Notes: generated from the letters alone by a model not told the origin. A DNA stretch of 64,000 nt from an uncultured Pelagibacteraceae bacterium (GCA_902570125.1 CACFXK010000005.1:1-64000), one strand, 5' to 3'; numbered from the stretch's first letter, positions 16,226 to 25,601 are shown. Program-made: numbers and translations.

Positions 16226-17389
16226 TTAATATTTTTTATTAACTAAATCTATCAGCATATTGATCATATCAGTTTTATAACTTTCTTTTGTTGCTGATTT
16301 CGTTTCTAGAACAGAAAAAAAAGCGGCTACATTCCCAGTTTTAAAATTAGTTGCAAGAAACTGACCACCATACCCTGAGTGCCCAATCATGTTGCCTGAA
16401 ACCATTGTGGAATTTGAATAATATAAATATTTGTCTTTTGATAAATTCATATATTTGGGTCCTACATTAAAAATTGTTTTGTCTAAAAATGATGAAGATC
16501 CAACTTTTCTATTCTCAACACCCATTCCTTTTCTTGCGAAAAGTAATCCCATTCGTAAAAAGTCTCTTGTAATTAAGCAACCACCTCCAGACATCCAAGG
16601 CATACCATATCTATCTGATGCAATATATAACCCATCTTCAAATCCTGCAGCCTCAACCACAGATAAAACCCAATCTCTTAAAGTTCTACCACTAACTTTT
16701 TCAATTATAAGTCCTACTACATCAGTATTTGCAGATTTATAAAAAGCATATTCAGAATTATTAATTAAACTTTTATTTTTTGATTTTTTAATTGTATTTA
16801 AATATTCTTCCTGGCTAAGATGATTTTTAAGATTTTTAGGCAGCCTCCATCCTCCGACAGGTTCATGCATAAAGGAAGACGAGTATGCCTTAGTATAATC
16901 TTCAGTATAAGAGTTTATAACATTCATGTTTAAGACATCTTGGATCTTTGCATTTGCATATCCGCTTCCAATTTTTGGCAAATAGTGAGAAACTTTTTTA
17001 TTAAGATCTATTAATCTGTTCGTAACCAATTCTCCAATAAATAAATTAACGAACATTTTTGTAATGGACATAATTGTTTGAGGCTGATTTTTTTTAAAAT
17101 CTTTGGCATATTTTTCAAATAAAATATTTTGACGGTTGCCAACAATTAATGAACAAAAAGATTTATTTTTAGTCATCTTCTTTACTAAAGGAAACTTAGC
17201 GATAGTTTTATTTGGTTTAGAGTTTAATTTTAATATTAAATCAGATCTTAAAAAAATACTGTATCTATTGATTTTATGTAAATTTCTATAACCAAACCTT
17301 CTTGTTTTAGGAAGGTTCCATGAAGCTTTATTATCTTTAAGTGTGGTTAATTCTGGGTTTCTAACAGAGACTAATTTTTTTTTCTTCAA
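16226..17389 (-). CDS. Serine hydrolase, beta-lactamase/class C-like
   Basis: Serine beta-lactamase-like fold (387 aa). Seen: SxxK motif Ser108-Ile-Thr-Lys111 (MSITKMF), a SAN triad in the YxN position (YKSANTDVVG), and a third-motif-like HSGYGG near residue 345. No signal peptide: the N-terminus is a basic run (MKKKKL), so a cytosolic esterase or amidase is as likely as a cell-wall enzyme. The start overlaps the stop of msrA by 4 bases (ATGA type), and the stop is 1 base from the convergent methyltransferase stop. Specific substrate unknown. Confidence 0.8.
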   Translation of the reverse strand: MKKKKLVSVRNPELTTLKDNKASWNLPKTRRFGYRNLHKINRYSIFLRSDLILKLNSKPNKTIAKFPLVKKMTKNKSFCSLIVGNRQNILFEKYAKDFKKNQPQTIMSITKMFVNLFIGELVTNRLIDLNKKVSHYLPKIGSGYANAKIQDVLNMNVINSYTEDYTKAYSSSFMHEPVGGWRLPKNLKNHLSQEEYLNTIKKSKNKSLINNSEYAFYKSANTDVVGLIIEKVSGRTLRDWVLSVVEAAGFEDGLYIASDRYGMPWMSGGGCLITRDFLRMGLLFARKGMGVENRKVGSSSFLDKTIFNVGPKYMNLSKDKYLYYSNSTMVSGNMIGHSGYGGQFLATNFKTGNVAAFFSVLETKSATKESYKTDMINMLIDLVNKKY

Positions 17390-17838
17390 TATTTTAATGA
17401 TTTTTTTTGTTCGTATTTTTGATGATAAGCCTCTGCTTTGCAGTAATTTTTTTCTTTTGATACCTTAGTTGAAACTTTTCCATCTAATTTACTGTTAACT
17501 TCGTTTAAAACTTTTTCTGCAATCTGTCTTTCTTCATCAGTGTTATAAAATATTTCTGAACGGTATTGAATTCCCACATATGTACCTTGTCGATTTACTT
17601 GAGTTGAGTCGTGTAATTCAAAAAATAAATTGACCATGTCCTCGTATGACTTTTCTTTTTCATCATACTCAACTTTGACCACTTCTATATGTCCTGTATC
17701 TCCACCACAAACTGCCTTGTATGTAACATTTGGCTCATCTCCACCACAGTAACCACATTCTGTAGATATTATACCTTTGATGCCCTCGTACTTTTTTTCG
17801 TCCCAAAAACAGCCAATACCGCCAATAAATGTTTTCAT
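17386..17838 (-). CDS. msrA: Peptide methionine sulfoxide reductase MsrA
   Basis: MsrA (150 aa, at the short end of the family). Seen: the GCFW active-site motif with Cys10, EKKYEGIKGIISTECGYCGGDEPNVTYKAVCGGDTGHIEVVKVEYD, and a C-terminal KAEAYHQKYEQK that matches the usual CxAE.YHQ.Y tail. It repairs oxidised Met residues in the cytosol using thioredoxin. The gene overlaps the following serine hydrolase by 4 bases and sits 16 bases after a methyltransferase-fold gene on the same strand. Confidence 0.95.
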   Translation of the reverse strand: MKTFIGGIGCFWDEKKYEGIKGIISTECGYCGGDEPNVTYKAVCGGDTGHIEVVKVEYDEKEKSYEDMVNLFFELHDSTQVNRQGTYVGIQYRSEIFYNTDEERQIAEKVLNEVNSKLDGKVSTKVSKEKNYCKAEAYHQKYEQKKSLKY

Positions 17839-17854
17839 TATTTTTAAATATACT

Positions 17855-18769
17855 TTAGTTTTTTAAAATTGAAATTGCTTTTATTTCGTCTACTCCGATC
17901 CCACAACATCCACCAATAATCTGAGCTCCATTTTTAATCCATGACTTAACTTCATTTAAATATCCATCTGGCGTCATGTCATCTACAAATCTCCAGTGTG
18001 GTTTTTCATAATAACCTTTATTTGGATATGCTCCTAATATTCCATCATAATTCTTCCTTGCAGTTTCAATTGCTTTTCCTGTAATATTTATATCTGAATG
18101 AGCAACCAATATTGGCCCACTGTGTAAATTTTTAAAATTATTTATGGATGTCTCAAAGTTTTCATAGACATGTGTATCAGAGTCAATTGTATCATTATAT
18201 CCAAGCATTATATTTTTTTGATCATCCATTACGCATGATACAGATAACCAAACAGGTATATTTACTTTTGTGGAACAATTTAGCATTGTTTCAACTATGT
18301 CAGCTTGTGAAGACATTGCTTCTAAAATAATTAAGTCTACTCCAGCGTCAGATAAAATTTTTAGTTGTTCATGAAAACCAGGTATCATTGCTTTGATACC
18401 AAGTTTATAAAAGTTTCCAAAAGTTGATACACTTCCAGCTAATGCAGTTTTGTTATTAGTATTTTCTATTGCTTCTCTTGCAACCTTAACACTTTTTTGA
18501 TTAAATTTTTCTATAAGGTTTTCATAACCATATTGTCTCATTGATATTGGAGTAGTGCTATAAGTATTAGTTGTAATTACATCGGCTCCAGCATTTATAT
18601 AATCCTCATGCACTTTTCTAACTAATTCAGGATGATCAACAGAACACTTCCCACACCACATATGCTTATCCATCTCAGCACCATTTTTTTCTAGTTCTGC
18701 GCCCATACCTCCATCTAAAATAATGATTTTATTGTTTTCTAATTTTGTCTTGATTGGGTCGTATGACAT
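17855..18769 (-). CDS. Homocysteine S-methyltransferase family protein
   Basis: Second homocysteine-methyltransferase-fold protein in the window (304 aa from the chosen start). Seen: ILDGGMGAELEKNG, DVITTNTYSTTPISM, Cys in LSVSCVMDD and the Cys pair in IIGGCCGIGVDE, giving the three zinc ligands. The track starts at 18814, inside the upstream VOC gene; the ATG at 18769 (MSYDPIKT) lies 4 bases after that gene's stop and leaves only a short lead before the first strand, so it is preferred. MetH, BHMT and MmuM relatives share this fold; the methyl donor is unknown. Confidence 0.87.
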   Translation of the reverse strand: MSYDPIKTKLENNKIIILDGGMGAELEKNGAEMDKHMWCGKCSVDHPELVRKVHEDYINAGADVITTNTYSTTPISMRQYGYENLIEKFNQKSVKVAREAIENTNNKTALAGSVSTFGNFYKLGIKAMIPGFHEQLKILSDAGVDLIILEAMSSQADIVETMLNCSTKVNIPVWLSVSCVMDDQKNIMLGYNDTIDSDTHVYENFETSINNFKNLHSGPILVAHSDINITGKAIETARKNYDGILGAYPNKGYYEKPHWRFVDDMTPDGYLNEVKSWIKNGAQIIGGCCGIGVDEIKAISILKN

Positions 18770-18773
18770 AAAT

Positions 18774-19160
18774 TTATTCTTTACTATTTGTAAAGGCGCA
18801 AATTTTATTTCCATCTAAATCACGAAGATAAGAATAATAAACTCCTGAGCCTTCTGGTCTTTCACCACCAGATCCCTCACTAGTTCCACCAGCTTTTAAA
18901 CCTACCTCATGAAATTTATCTACATGAGATCTTGATGAAGTTAAAAATGTGATTTGTGTTCCATTTCCAAAGGTAGCATCTTTTTTATTGAAAGGTTTAG
19001 TGACGTAAAACTCAATATCTTTGGTACCTTTTGCTCCATATGCAGCATAATCATCTTCTATTGTCTCGTTTCTATCTAAACCAATTACTTCTAAAACTTT
19101 GTCGTAAAATGTAATAGCATCATTTAAATTATTAGTACCTACCATCACATAACCAATCAT
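18774..19160 (-). CDS. VOC-family (glyoxalase/bleomycin resistance-like) protein
   Basis: Small vicinal-oxygen-chelate fold protein (128 aa). Seen: YVMVGTNNLNDAITFYDKVLEVIGL at the N-terminus and YYSYLRDLDGNKICAFTN at the C-terminus, the second carrying the DxDGN turn typical of VOC proteins. Metal ligands are not all obvious (a His in RSHVDKFHEVG and an Asp/Glu in the C-terminal strand are candidates). It is cytosolic, probably a lyase, isomerase or dioxygenase-like enzyme, but no specific reaction is assigned. It sits at the 5' side of the methyltransferase-MsrA-hydrolase run. Confidence 0.82.
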   Translation of the reverse strand: MIGYVMVGTNNLNDAITFYDKVLEVIGLDRNETIEDDYAAYGAKGTKDIEFYVTKPFNKKDATFGNGTQITFLTSSRSHVDKFHEVGLKAGGTSEGSGGERPEGSGVYYSYLRDLDGNKICAFTNSKE

Positions 19161-19204
19161 ATAAACCCCTATTAACTAATTCTGATTATAAGTTATTTAA
19201 GCTA

Positions 19205-20635
19205 TTAATTCCAACCGGTAATTGCTTTAACTTCTAAAAATTCAGTGAACCCCCAGACACCACCTTCACGACCATTACCAGATTGTTTATAACCACCAAA
19301 AGGCATTCCAGTATCAGTGGCTTGACCATTTATATAAACTGTCCCAGCTCTAACTTTTCTAGCAACTCTTTTAGCTTTTTCTTTATCTTCAGTCTGTAAG
19401 TAATTACCAAGTCCATAAGATGTATCATTTGTAATTGCTATTGCTTCTTCCTCAGTTTCAAATGGTATAATTGAAAGCACAGGTCCAAAAATTTCAGTTC
19501 TTGCAATTTTCATATCATTATTTACATCTGAAAAAATTGTTGGTTTAACAAAATAACCTTTGTTAAGTCCATTTGGCAAATCTGGTCCACCCGCAGCTAA
19601 CGTTGCACCTTCTTTAATTCCTTCATTAATAAGATTAACAACTTTATCGTATTGCACTTTTGAAACTACTGGTCCAATGTGATCACCTTTTTTAGATGCA
19701 AGATCAACTTTAATTTTGTTTGCCTCATCAACAGCTTCTTTAACAGCTCTTTCATAAATTGGTTTTTCTACTAACATTCTTGTTGGAGCATCACATGACT
19801 GTCCAGAGTTACTCATTATATTTCTTACACCATCTCTAACAGCATTAGGGTATGAATCTGCAAAAACTATATTTCCACCTTTACCACCCAATTCAAGAGT
19901 CACTTTTTTTATGGTATCAGCTGCATTTTTCTGAATTAGTTTTCCAGCTCTTGTTGATCCTGTGAATGAGATCATATCAATGTCAGGATGACCAGACATA
20001 TGATTTCCAACAACTTCTCCATTTCCATTCACTAAATTAAAAACTCCAGCAGGAAAGCCAGCTTCATCAATCATTTCAGCAAACAATACTGCTGATACCG
20101 GAGCAATTTCAGACGGTTTTAAAATCATTGTACATCCAGCAGCTAAAGCTGGAATAACTTTTAAAATAATTTGGTTCATTGGATAATTCCAAGGTGTAAT
20201 TAATCCACAAACACCAATTGGTTCATATCTAATGTGGTTATTAGATTTAGGATCAAATTGATGTTCAAAATTAAAATCTTTTAAAATCTCAATGTTATTT
20301 CTACAAATATCAGCTCCCATTTTAGTATGAGTTTCTGATGCAAAATCTAGTGGTGCTCCCATTTCTTTAGACTGAGCCCCAACCATTTCGTCCCATCTTC
20401 TTTTATAAATTTCTTCAAACTTTTCAAGTAAAGCTAATCTTTCCTCTTTTGTAGTTTCTCTCCAGGTCTCAAATGCAATATTCGCTGCTTTTATTGCTTT
20501 ATCTGCGTCTTCTGCAGAGCCTAAAGATATTATTGCAAAAGCTTCTTCAGTTGAGGGATTAATTACCTCAAAATCATTTGGCGTAGTAGGTGAAACCCAC
20601 TTTCCATTTATATAAAAATTTTTCTTTTCAATCAT
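19205..20635 (-). CDS. Aldehyde dehydrogenase family protein
   Basis: NAD(P)-dependent aldehyde dehydrogenase (476 aa). Seen: FYINGKWV start, LITPWNYPMNQ (conserved Asn), ISFTGSTRAGKLI, catalytic Glu in TLELGGKGGN and catalytic Cys in NSGQSCDAPTRM, and EIFGPVLSIIPF. It is a close paralogue of the ALDH at 46121-47554, which opens with nearly the same sequence (FYINGKWV) and shares the SC-APTRM site. It oxidises an aldehyde to the acid in the cytosol. It is followed on the minus strand by the VOC and methyltransferase genes and preceded by a hydroxyisobutyrate-dehydrogenase-like gene, 20 bases away. Confidence 0.94.
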   Translation of the reverse strand: MIEKKNFYINGKWVSPTTPNDFEVINPSTEEAFAIISLGSAEDADKAIKAANIAFETWRETTKEERLALLEKFEEIYKRRWDEMVGAQSKEMGAPLDFASETHTKMGADICRNNIEILKDFNFEHQFDPKSNNHIRYEPIGVCGLITPWNYPMNQIILKVIPALAAGCTMILKPSEIAPVSAVLFAEMIDEAGFPAGVFNLVNGNGEVVGNHMSGHPDIDMISFTGSTRAGKLIQKNAADTIKKVTLELGGKGGNIVFADSYPNAVRDGVRNIMSNSGQSCDAPTRMLVEKPIYERAVKEAVDEANKIKVDLASKKGDHIGPVVSKVQYDKVVNLINEGIKEGATLAAGGPDLPNGLNKGYFVKPTIFSDVNNDMKIARTEIFGPVLSIIPFETEEEAIAITNDTSYGLGNYLQTEDKEKAKRVARKVRAGTVYINGQATDTGMPFGGYKQSGNGREGGVWGFTEFLEVKAITGWN

Positions 20636-20655
20636 AAATTATTGTAGCATAAAAT

Positions 20656-21597
20656 TTAAATTTCATAACCTTTTTCTTCAGGCTCAATATCAGTTAACTC
20701 CTCGGGAAACCCTTCAGCTCTAAAATCAATTTTATTTAAATCTTCCATTCTTTTTACTATCATCGAGGACCAAGCTCTTGATCCATATTTTTTTTGACCA
20801 TCCTTAAATATGTCAACAATTTTTGGAGAAATTTCTAAAGGTGCATTTAATTTTTTTGCTAGCTCATCAAATAGACCTGTATCCTTTAAAACAAGATCCA
20901 TTGTAAAATTTATATTATAAGAGCCATTTAAAATAACTTGGCTCTCAGTTTCATGAACAAATGAATTACCTGAAGAAACTGCAATTCCTTTATATGTTTT
21001 TACTAGATCTAGTTTTGACTTTTTGGCTACTGTCCATGCCTCCCCGAGGGCAACCAAATGTGCAGAGGCTAAATAATTTGTAATTACTTTAAGAACAGAA
21101 GCAGTACCTAATTCTCCTGTATGTAATATTTTTCGCCCCATTACAGTTAAAGCAGGTAAAATCTTTTCAAATGCCTCCCTTTCTCCACCAACAAATATTG
21201 CTATATTTCCAGATGCTGCTCTATGGCATCCACCACTTACTGGACCATCTAAGGGTATTGCCTTTTTTTCAATTACTTTTTTCCCAATCCTTTTTACCTC
21301 TGCCTCATCAGTAGTACTCATTTCCAACCATATTTTATTTTCAGAAATACCTTCTAGAATTCCGTTTTTCCCCTCCATCACTTCTGCACAAATTTCAGGA
21401 GAAGGAAGACAAGTTATTATTAAATCAACTTCCTCAGCCAGTTCTTTAGCAGAGTTTGCAATTTTAGCCCCAGAGTCTTTAAACTGTTTTGTTAAATTTT
21501 TATCTAAATCTCTAACTGTTAAATTAAATTTATTCCTTAATAAACTCCCAGCTAGTTTTCCTCCAACATTTCCCAAGCCAATAAATCCTACATTCAT
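20656..21597 (-). CDS. NAD(P)-dependent beta-hydroxyacid dehydrogenase (3-hydroxyisobutyrate dehydrogenase family)
   Basis: 313-aa dehydrogenase of the 3-HIBADH/tartronate-semialdehyde-reductase family. Seen: NAD-binding GFIGLGNVGGKLAGSLL, a conserved second motif ITCLPSP, the substrate-binding DGPVSGGCHRAASGNIAIFVGG, and the catalytic Lys region with KVITNYLAS. It interconverts a beta-hydroxyacid and the semialdehyde; together with the downstream aldehyde dehydrogenase it could complete oxidation to a dicarboxylate or acyl-CoA precursor. Its ATG overlaps the stop of the upstream DMT gene (TAATG). Substrate uncertain. Confidence 0.9.
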   Translation of the reverse strand: MNVGFIGLGNVGGKLAGSLLRNKFNLTVRDLDKNLTKQFKDSGAKIANSAKELAEEVDLIITCLPSPEICAEVMEGKNGILEGISENKIWLEMSTTDEAEVKRIGKKVIEKKAIPLDGPVSGGCHRAASGNIAIFVGGEREAFEKILPALTVMGRKILHTGELGTASVLKVITNYLASAHLVALGEAWTVAKKSKLDLVKTYKGIAVSSGNSFVHETESQVILNGSYNINFTMDLVLKDTGLFDELAKKLNAPLEISPKIVDIFKDGQKKYGSRAWSSMIVKRMEDLNKIDFRAEGFPEELTDIEPEEKGYEI

Positions 21598-22460
21598 TAA
21601 TTTACCTCCTCTTTCTTTTTATACAATATCATTATGACACCAAATATTATTACTACTCCTCCAATAAATAATTCACTTGTTGGTTTTTCACCTAATAAAA
21701 ATATTGCAGCAAGCAACCCAGTGGGTGGTATACCCATAGTCACTATTGGTAATACTTTATATAATGGATTATTTTTTAGAACATAATAAAAACAACCATA
21801 AGTAATTGGCTGCATAATAAATCCTATATAAAATGCAATTAACCAGTGATTAAATTTAGCAGTTGATAAATATGATATGGTATCACCTTCAATTACCGCA
21901 GAAATTAAAATTAAATTGGGTCCAGAAAATAATGCAAGCCACGCAACTAAAGCTAAAGGATTAATTTCTTTACTCAAAGGTTTAACAATTACTTGGCCAA
22001 GTGCCCATATTGCTGAACCTAAAATTGTTAGAGCGATCCCAAATATTTTTCCATCTAAATTAGGTGAGCCAGTTAAAATATAAACTCCCACAAATGCAAT
22101 TCCTATCCCAATCAAAGCTCTTAAAGTTGGTTTCTCTTTCAACATGAAAAAAGCAAATATTACTCCAAATGGAACTTCTGTTTGTACTAATAATACCGCT
22201 GCAGATGCATCAATAAAATTTAAACCAGTATAGGTAATACTGTATTGCAATGTGTTTGCTATAAACGATGCGATAAAAATTTTTTTTAAAAAACCTTTTG
22301 GTATAGGAAACCACCAAATTAAAACAGAAGCAGCAAAAATAAATCTTAATCCCATTAGAAGTATTGGAGGAAAAGATTCAAAAGCAGGTTTGGCAATTAC
22401 AAAACCAAAACCTAAAAAGATAGGAACAAGTGATGCAACTAGAGTGTCTTTAAAATTCAT
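21597..22460 (-). CDS. DMT-superfamily (EamA) transporter
   Basis: 287-aa multi-pass membrane protein, two EamA repeats (about ten segments). Seen: LGFGFVIAKPAFESFPPILLMGLRFIFAA, VLLVQTEVPFGVIFAFFMLKEKPTLRALIGIGIAFVGVYIL, and a second copy of that ending, LLAAIFLLGEKPTSELFIGGVVIIFGVIMIL. The stop overlaps the dehydrogenase start (TAATG), so transport and the dehydrogenase are co-translated. It diverges from the EutA-like gene across 60 bases. Substrate unknown. Confidence 0.88.
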   Translation of the reverse strand: MNFKDTLVASLVPIFLGFGFVIAKPAFESFPPILLMGLRFIFAASVLIWWFPIPKGFLKKIFIASFIANTLQYSITYTGLNFIDASAAVLLVQTEVPFGVIFAFFMLKEKPTLRALIGIGIAFVGVYILTGSPNLDGKIFGIALTILGSAIWALGQVIVKPLSKEINPLALVAWLALFSGPNLILISAVIEGDTISYLSTAKFNHWLIAFYIGFIMQPITYGCFYYVLKNNPLYKVLPIVTMGIPPTGLLAAIFLLGEKPTSELFIGGVVIIFGVIMILYKKKEEVN

Positions 22461-22520
22461 TCAATTCATTTAATATTAATGATTATTTAAGAACTTATGA
22501 TATATTCACTTTTTTAAAAT

Positions 22521-23261
22521 ATGAATTCAACAAAAATAGAACCAAAATACATAAGTAAATCAAATCCACGAGTTGGCCTTATTGCTCTTGCAAGTGATTT
22601 TATGATTGAGAGAGATTTTATTAATGTAATTAAGGATAGAGAAATAGATTTTTTTGTTAATAGAATAGAGTGTTATAATCCTTTAACTAAAGAAAATCTG
22701 ATTAAAATGTCTGATAAAGTAACCAGTGTAACAAAAGATATTTTACCAGATCAAGATATTGATTGCGTAGTCTACGGATGTACTTCTGGAACTATTGCAG
22801 CAGGCTATAACTCTATTAAGCAAAAGGTAAAAGCGGCAAAACCAATGGCCCAGGTTACGACGCCAAGCACAGCTGCAATAAAAGCATTAAAAAAGTTAAA
22901 TATTAAAAAACTTTCGCTATTTACTCCCTACAGCAAAAAACTTAATGACGAGGTTATGGAATATTTTAAGTCAGAGGGATTTGAGATAACATCCAATTCA
23001 TACTTTGATATAGAGGCAGATTATGACATAGGCAAAGTAGACCAAAATTATTTGTATGATGTCTTGTCTAAAATAGATTTAAATGGAGCAGACGCATTAT
23101 TTGTATCTTGTACAGCTCTTCCTGTATTACCAATAATCGATAAACTTGAAAAAAAACTTAACACGATTGTTTTATCAAGCAATCAGGCATTAATTTGGGA
23201 TACTCTTGTCCAAATTAATAAAAATAACCTAGTAGAAGGTTTTGGCAAATTATTCAGATAG
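22521..23261 (+). CDS. eutA: EutA-like Asp/Glu-racemase/maleate isomerase superfamily protein
   Basis: 246-aa protein of the Asp/Glu racemase superfamily (maleate isomerase, arylmalonate decarboxylase, EutA). Seen: two catalytic Cys in matching frames, Cys87 (YGCTSGTIAAG) and Cys197 (FVSCTALPVLP), and VGLIALASDFMIERDF at the N-terminus, which looks like EutA of ectoine utilisation clusters. Six bases later begins the DoeA/EutD-like gene, the pairing seen in ectoine clusters, which is the main support for the EutA call. In those clusters EutA is proposed to racemise hydroxyectoine-derived material; the reaction is not established from sequence. A generic maleate isomerase is the alternative. 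Confidence 0.72.
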   Translation: MNSTKIEPKYISKSNPRVGLIALASDFMIERDFINVIKDREIDFFVNRIECYNPLTKENLIKMSDKVTSVTKDILPDQDIDCVVYGCTSGTIAAGYNSIKQKVKAAKPMAQVTTPSTAAIKALKKLNIKKLSLFTPYSKKLNDEVMEYFKSEGFEITSNSYFDIEADYDIGKVDQNYLYDVLSKIDLNGADALFVSCTALPVLPIIDKLEKKLNTIVLSSNQALIWDTLVQINKNNLVEGFGKLFR

Positions 23262-23267
23262 AAATTT

Positions 23268-24437
23268 ATGTCATTTACTAAAGAAGAATACAAACAAAGA
23301 TTAAAAAAAGTTCAATCGATGATGCAGGATAAAGGTATCGAACTATTGATTTCTCACGATACTAATAACATGAATTATTTAACTGGTTATGACGCCTGGT
23401 CTTTTTATTATGCACAGTGTGCAATTGTTCATATTAACGCTGATGAACCTTTATGTTTTGTAAGAGCTCAAGATTCAGGAGGTGCGTATATAAAAACGTA
23501 TCTCAAAGATGAAAATATAATTGTGTATGATGAAAATTATATTCATGCATGGCCAAAACATCCTTACGATTATCTAGTACAAATTATTAAAGACAGAAAT
23601 TGGGATAAGCTTTCAATTGGAGTTGAGATGGATGCTCATTACTTCACTGCTTTTTGTTATGAAAAGATAAAACAAGGTTTACCTAATGCAAAAATAAAAG
23701 ATTCCGAAAGATTAGTAAATTGGGCAAGATTTGCAAAATCTGATGCAGAAATCAATTATATGAAAACTGCCGCACTAATTTCAGAAAAAGGAATGAGGAC
23801 TGCAATGGAGGTAATAAAACCAGGAGTAAGACAATGCGATGCAGTCGGAGAAATACAAAAAACTTTATTTTATGGGACACCCGAGTTTGGTGGAGAGTAT
23901 TCTAGTATCGCTACACTTTTACCAACAGGCAAAGGAACATCTGCTTCTCATTTAACAGCAACGCAGGACAAGTTTGTTGAAGGCGAAGCGACGATTATTG
24001 AGTTATCTGGAGTTTATAAAAGATATCATGCGCCGATGGCCAGAACAGTCTTACTTGGTAAATCGGATCAATTAAAAATAGACACGATGAACAAAACTAT
24101 CGAAGCTCTTCAAGCTGGAATTGATGCTACAAAACCTGGGAACACAGCAAATGATGTAGCTCAAGCTTTTTGGGGTATTTTAGATAAATATGGAATAGAG
24201 AAAAAGTCAAGAACTGGCTACTCAATTGGAATAGGTTACCCACCAGATTGGGGCGAGCATACTCTTAATATATATAAAGGAGAAATGACTGAACTAGTAC
24301 CGAATGCGTGTTTTCACATGATAGCTGTAATGCAATTTGGTGATTGGGGAGTTGAAGCATCTGAAGCTTTAAGAGTTACAGATAAAGGGTGTGAATTATT
24401 TTGTAATTTTTCAAAAGAGTTACATATTAAGAGCTAA
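23268..24437 (+). CDS. doeA: M24-family hydrolase, ectoine hydrolase DoeA/EutD-like
   Basis: 389-aa protein with the creatinase/aminopeptidase P fold: N-terminal domain to about residue 150 and pita-bread domain after. Seen: YLTGYDAWSFYYAQ, SIGVEMDAHYFTA, LVNWARFAKSDAEINYM, ATLLPTGKGTSASHLT, ELSGVYKRYHAPMARTV, SRTGYSIGIGYPPDWGEH. The metal-ligand set of true M24 peptidases is not intact, as in creatinase and ectoine hydrolases. This motif set matches DoeA/EutD, which opens the ectoine ring. The remaining ectoine genes (deacetylase, transaminase) are not adjacent, so a different amidine or creatine-like substrate cannot be excluded. Confidence 0.78.
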   Translation: MSFTKEEYKQRLKKVQSMMQDKGIELLISHDTNNMNYLTGYDAWSFYYAQCAIVHINADEPLCFVRAQDSGGAYIKTYLKDENIIVYDENYIHAWPKHPYDYLVQIIKDRNWDKLSIGVEMDAHYFTAFCYEKIKQGLPNAKIKDSERLVNWARFAKSDAEINYMKTAALISEKGMRTAMEVIKPGVRQCDAVGEIQKTLFYGTPEFGGEYSSIATLLPTGKGTSASHLTATQDKFVEGEATIIELSGVYKRYHAPMARTVLLGKSDQLKIDTMNKTIEALQAGIDATKPGNTANDVAQAFWGILDKYGIEKKSRTGYSIGIGYPPDWGEHTLNIYKGEMTELVPNACFHMIAVMQFGDWGVEASEALRVTDKGCELFCNFSKELHIKS

Positions 24438-24459
24438 TTAAGTGTTGCAAACAACTTAA
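24438..24459 (+). repeat. Small imperfect hairpin between doeA-like and potA-like genes
   Basis: TTAAGTGTT-GCAA-AAC(A)ACTTAA: a 9-bp stem with one bulged A, overlapping the first base after the doeA-like stop. There is no U run, so not a terminator. Possible mRNA 3'-end stabiliser or chance AT-rich palindrome. Confidence 0.25.
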
Positions 24460-24482
24460 CTAAATGTTTTAAAAACTAACTT

Positions 24483-25568
24483 ATGTCAAAAAAAGAAGAT
24501 TTCGTAAAATTTGATAAAGTCGATAAAAGCTACGATGGAAAAGTATTAGTAGTTAAAGATTTGAATTTAGATATCGAAGAAGGTGAGTTTGTCACAATGC
24601 TCGGACCCTCTGGTTCAGGAAAAACTACATGTTTAATGATGCTTGCTGGTTTTGAAACACCGACTAATGGAGAAATTTATTTAGATAAAAATCCAATTTC
24701 AAATATTCCTCCACATAAAAGAGGTATTGGAATGGTTTTTCAAAATTATGCTCTGTTTCCTCATATGACAGTTTTTGAAAATTTAGCTTTTCCTTTAAGG
24801 GTAAGAAAAATTTCAAAAGAAGATATTGATAAAAAAGTTGATAAAGCTTTATCAATGGTTTCATTGTCAGAATTTGGAAATCGTATGCCAGGACAACTAT
24901 CTGGCGGTCAACAACAGAGAGTAGCAGTAGCAAGAGCATTGGTATTTGATCCATCTGTAGTTTTAATGGACGAACCTTTAGGTGCTTTAGATAAAAATTT
25001 AAGAGAGAGTATGCAGTACGAAATTAAACATATCCATGAGAGTATTGGTGTAACAGTTGTGTATGTTACTCACGATCAAGGTGAAGCATTAACAATGTCA
25101 AACAGAATAGCAGTATTCAATGATGGTAAAGTTCAGCAACTTTCAAGTCCAGATAAGTTATATGAAGAACCTGTAAATTCTTTCGTCGCAGAGTTTATTG
25201 GAGAGAATAATACTTTCGCTGGAGAAATTTCAGATATATCAAATGGATCCTGTAAAGTTAAACTAGACAAAGGTGAAATAATCGCAAATCCAATTTCAGT
25301 TAAATCTGTTGGTGAAAAAACTACAGTTTCAATTAGACCTGAAAGAGCATTGATTAATCCTAAAGATAAAATGGATAACAATCAAAAAGGTAAAATAGAA
25401 GAGGTTATATACCATGGTGACCACACAAGAGTGAGACTTAACTTGCTTGGAAATTCAGAATTTATCTTAAAAGTTCCAAACAGTTCTCAAAATTTAGATA
25501 TTAAACTTGGAAATGAGATTAATATTGGTTGGAATAGTCATGACGCTAGAGCTTTAGACCCAAAATAA
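24483..25568 (+). CDS. potA: PotA-type ABC transporter ATP-binding protein
   Basis: 361-aa ATPase of the polyamine/iron/opine importer type. Seen: Walker A GPSGSGKT, Q-loop FQNYALFPHMTV, signature LSGGQQQRVAVARAL, Walker B SVVLMDEPLGALD, VTHDQGEA switch, and a C-terminal TOBE-like domain from about residue 240 (RPERALINP, IEEVIYHGDHTRVRLNL). The first gene of a four-gene PotABCD-type block; 45 bases separate it from the DoeA-like gene. The set is probably co-transcribed with eutA/doeA-like genes, although a separate promoter lies before potD. Confidence 0.93.
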   Translation: MSKKEDFVKFDKVDKSYDGKVLVVKDLNLDIEEGEFVTMLGPSGSGKTTCLMMLAGFETPTNGEIYLDKNPISNIPPHKRGIGMVFQNYALFPHMTVFENLAFPLRVRKISKEDIDKKVDKALSMVSLSEFGNRMPGQLSGGQQQRVAVARALVFDPSVVLMDEPLGALDKNLRESMQYEIKHIHESIGVTVVYVTHDQGEALTMSNRIAVFNDGKVQQLSSPDKLYEEPVNSFVAEFIGENNTFAGEISDISNGSCKVKLDKGEIIANPISVKSVGEKTTVSIRPERALINPKDKMDNNQKGKIEEVIYHGDHTRVRLNLLGNSEFILKVPNSSQNLDIKLGNEINIGWNSHDARALDPK

Positions 25569-25601
25569 GCCAAAAAGTTCAATAATAACCTAAATCCCCT
25601 G

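Noticed and set aside
17855-18814. Start of the second methyltransferase-fold gene at 18814
   Set aside because: It would overlap the VOC gene by 41 bases; the ATG at 18769 gives a normal N-terminus and a 4-base gap.
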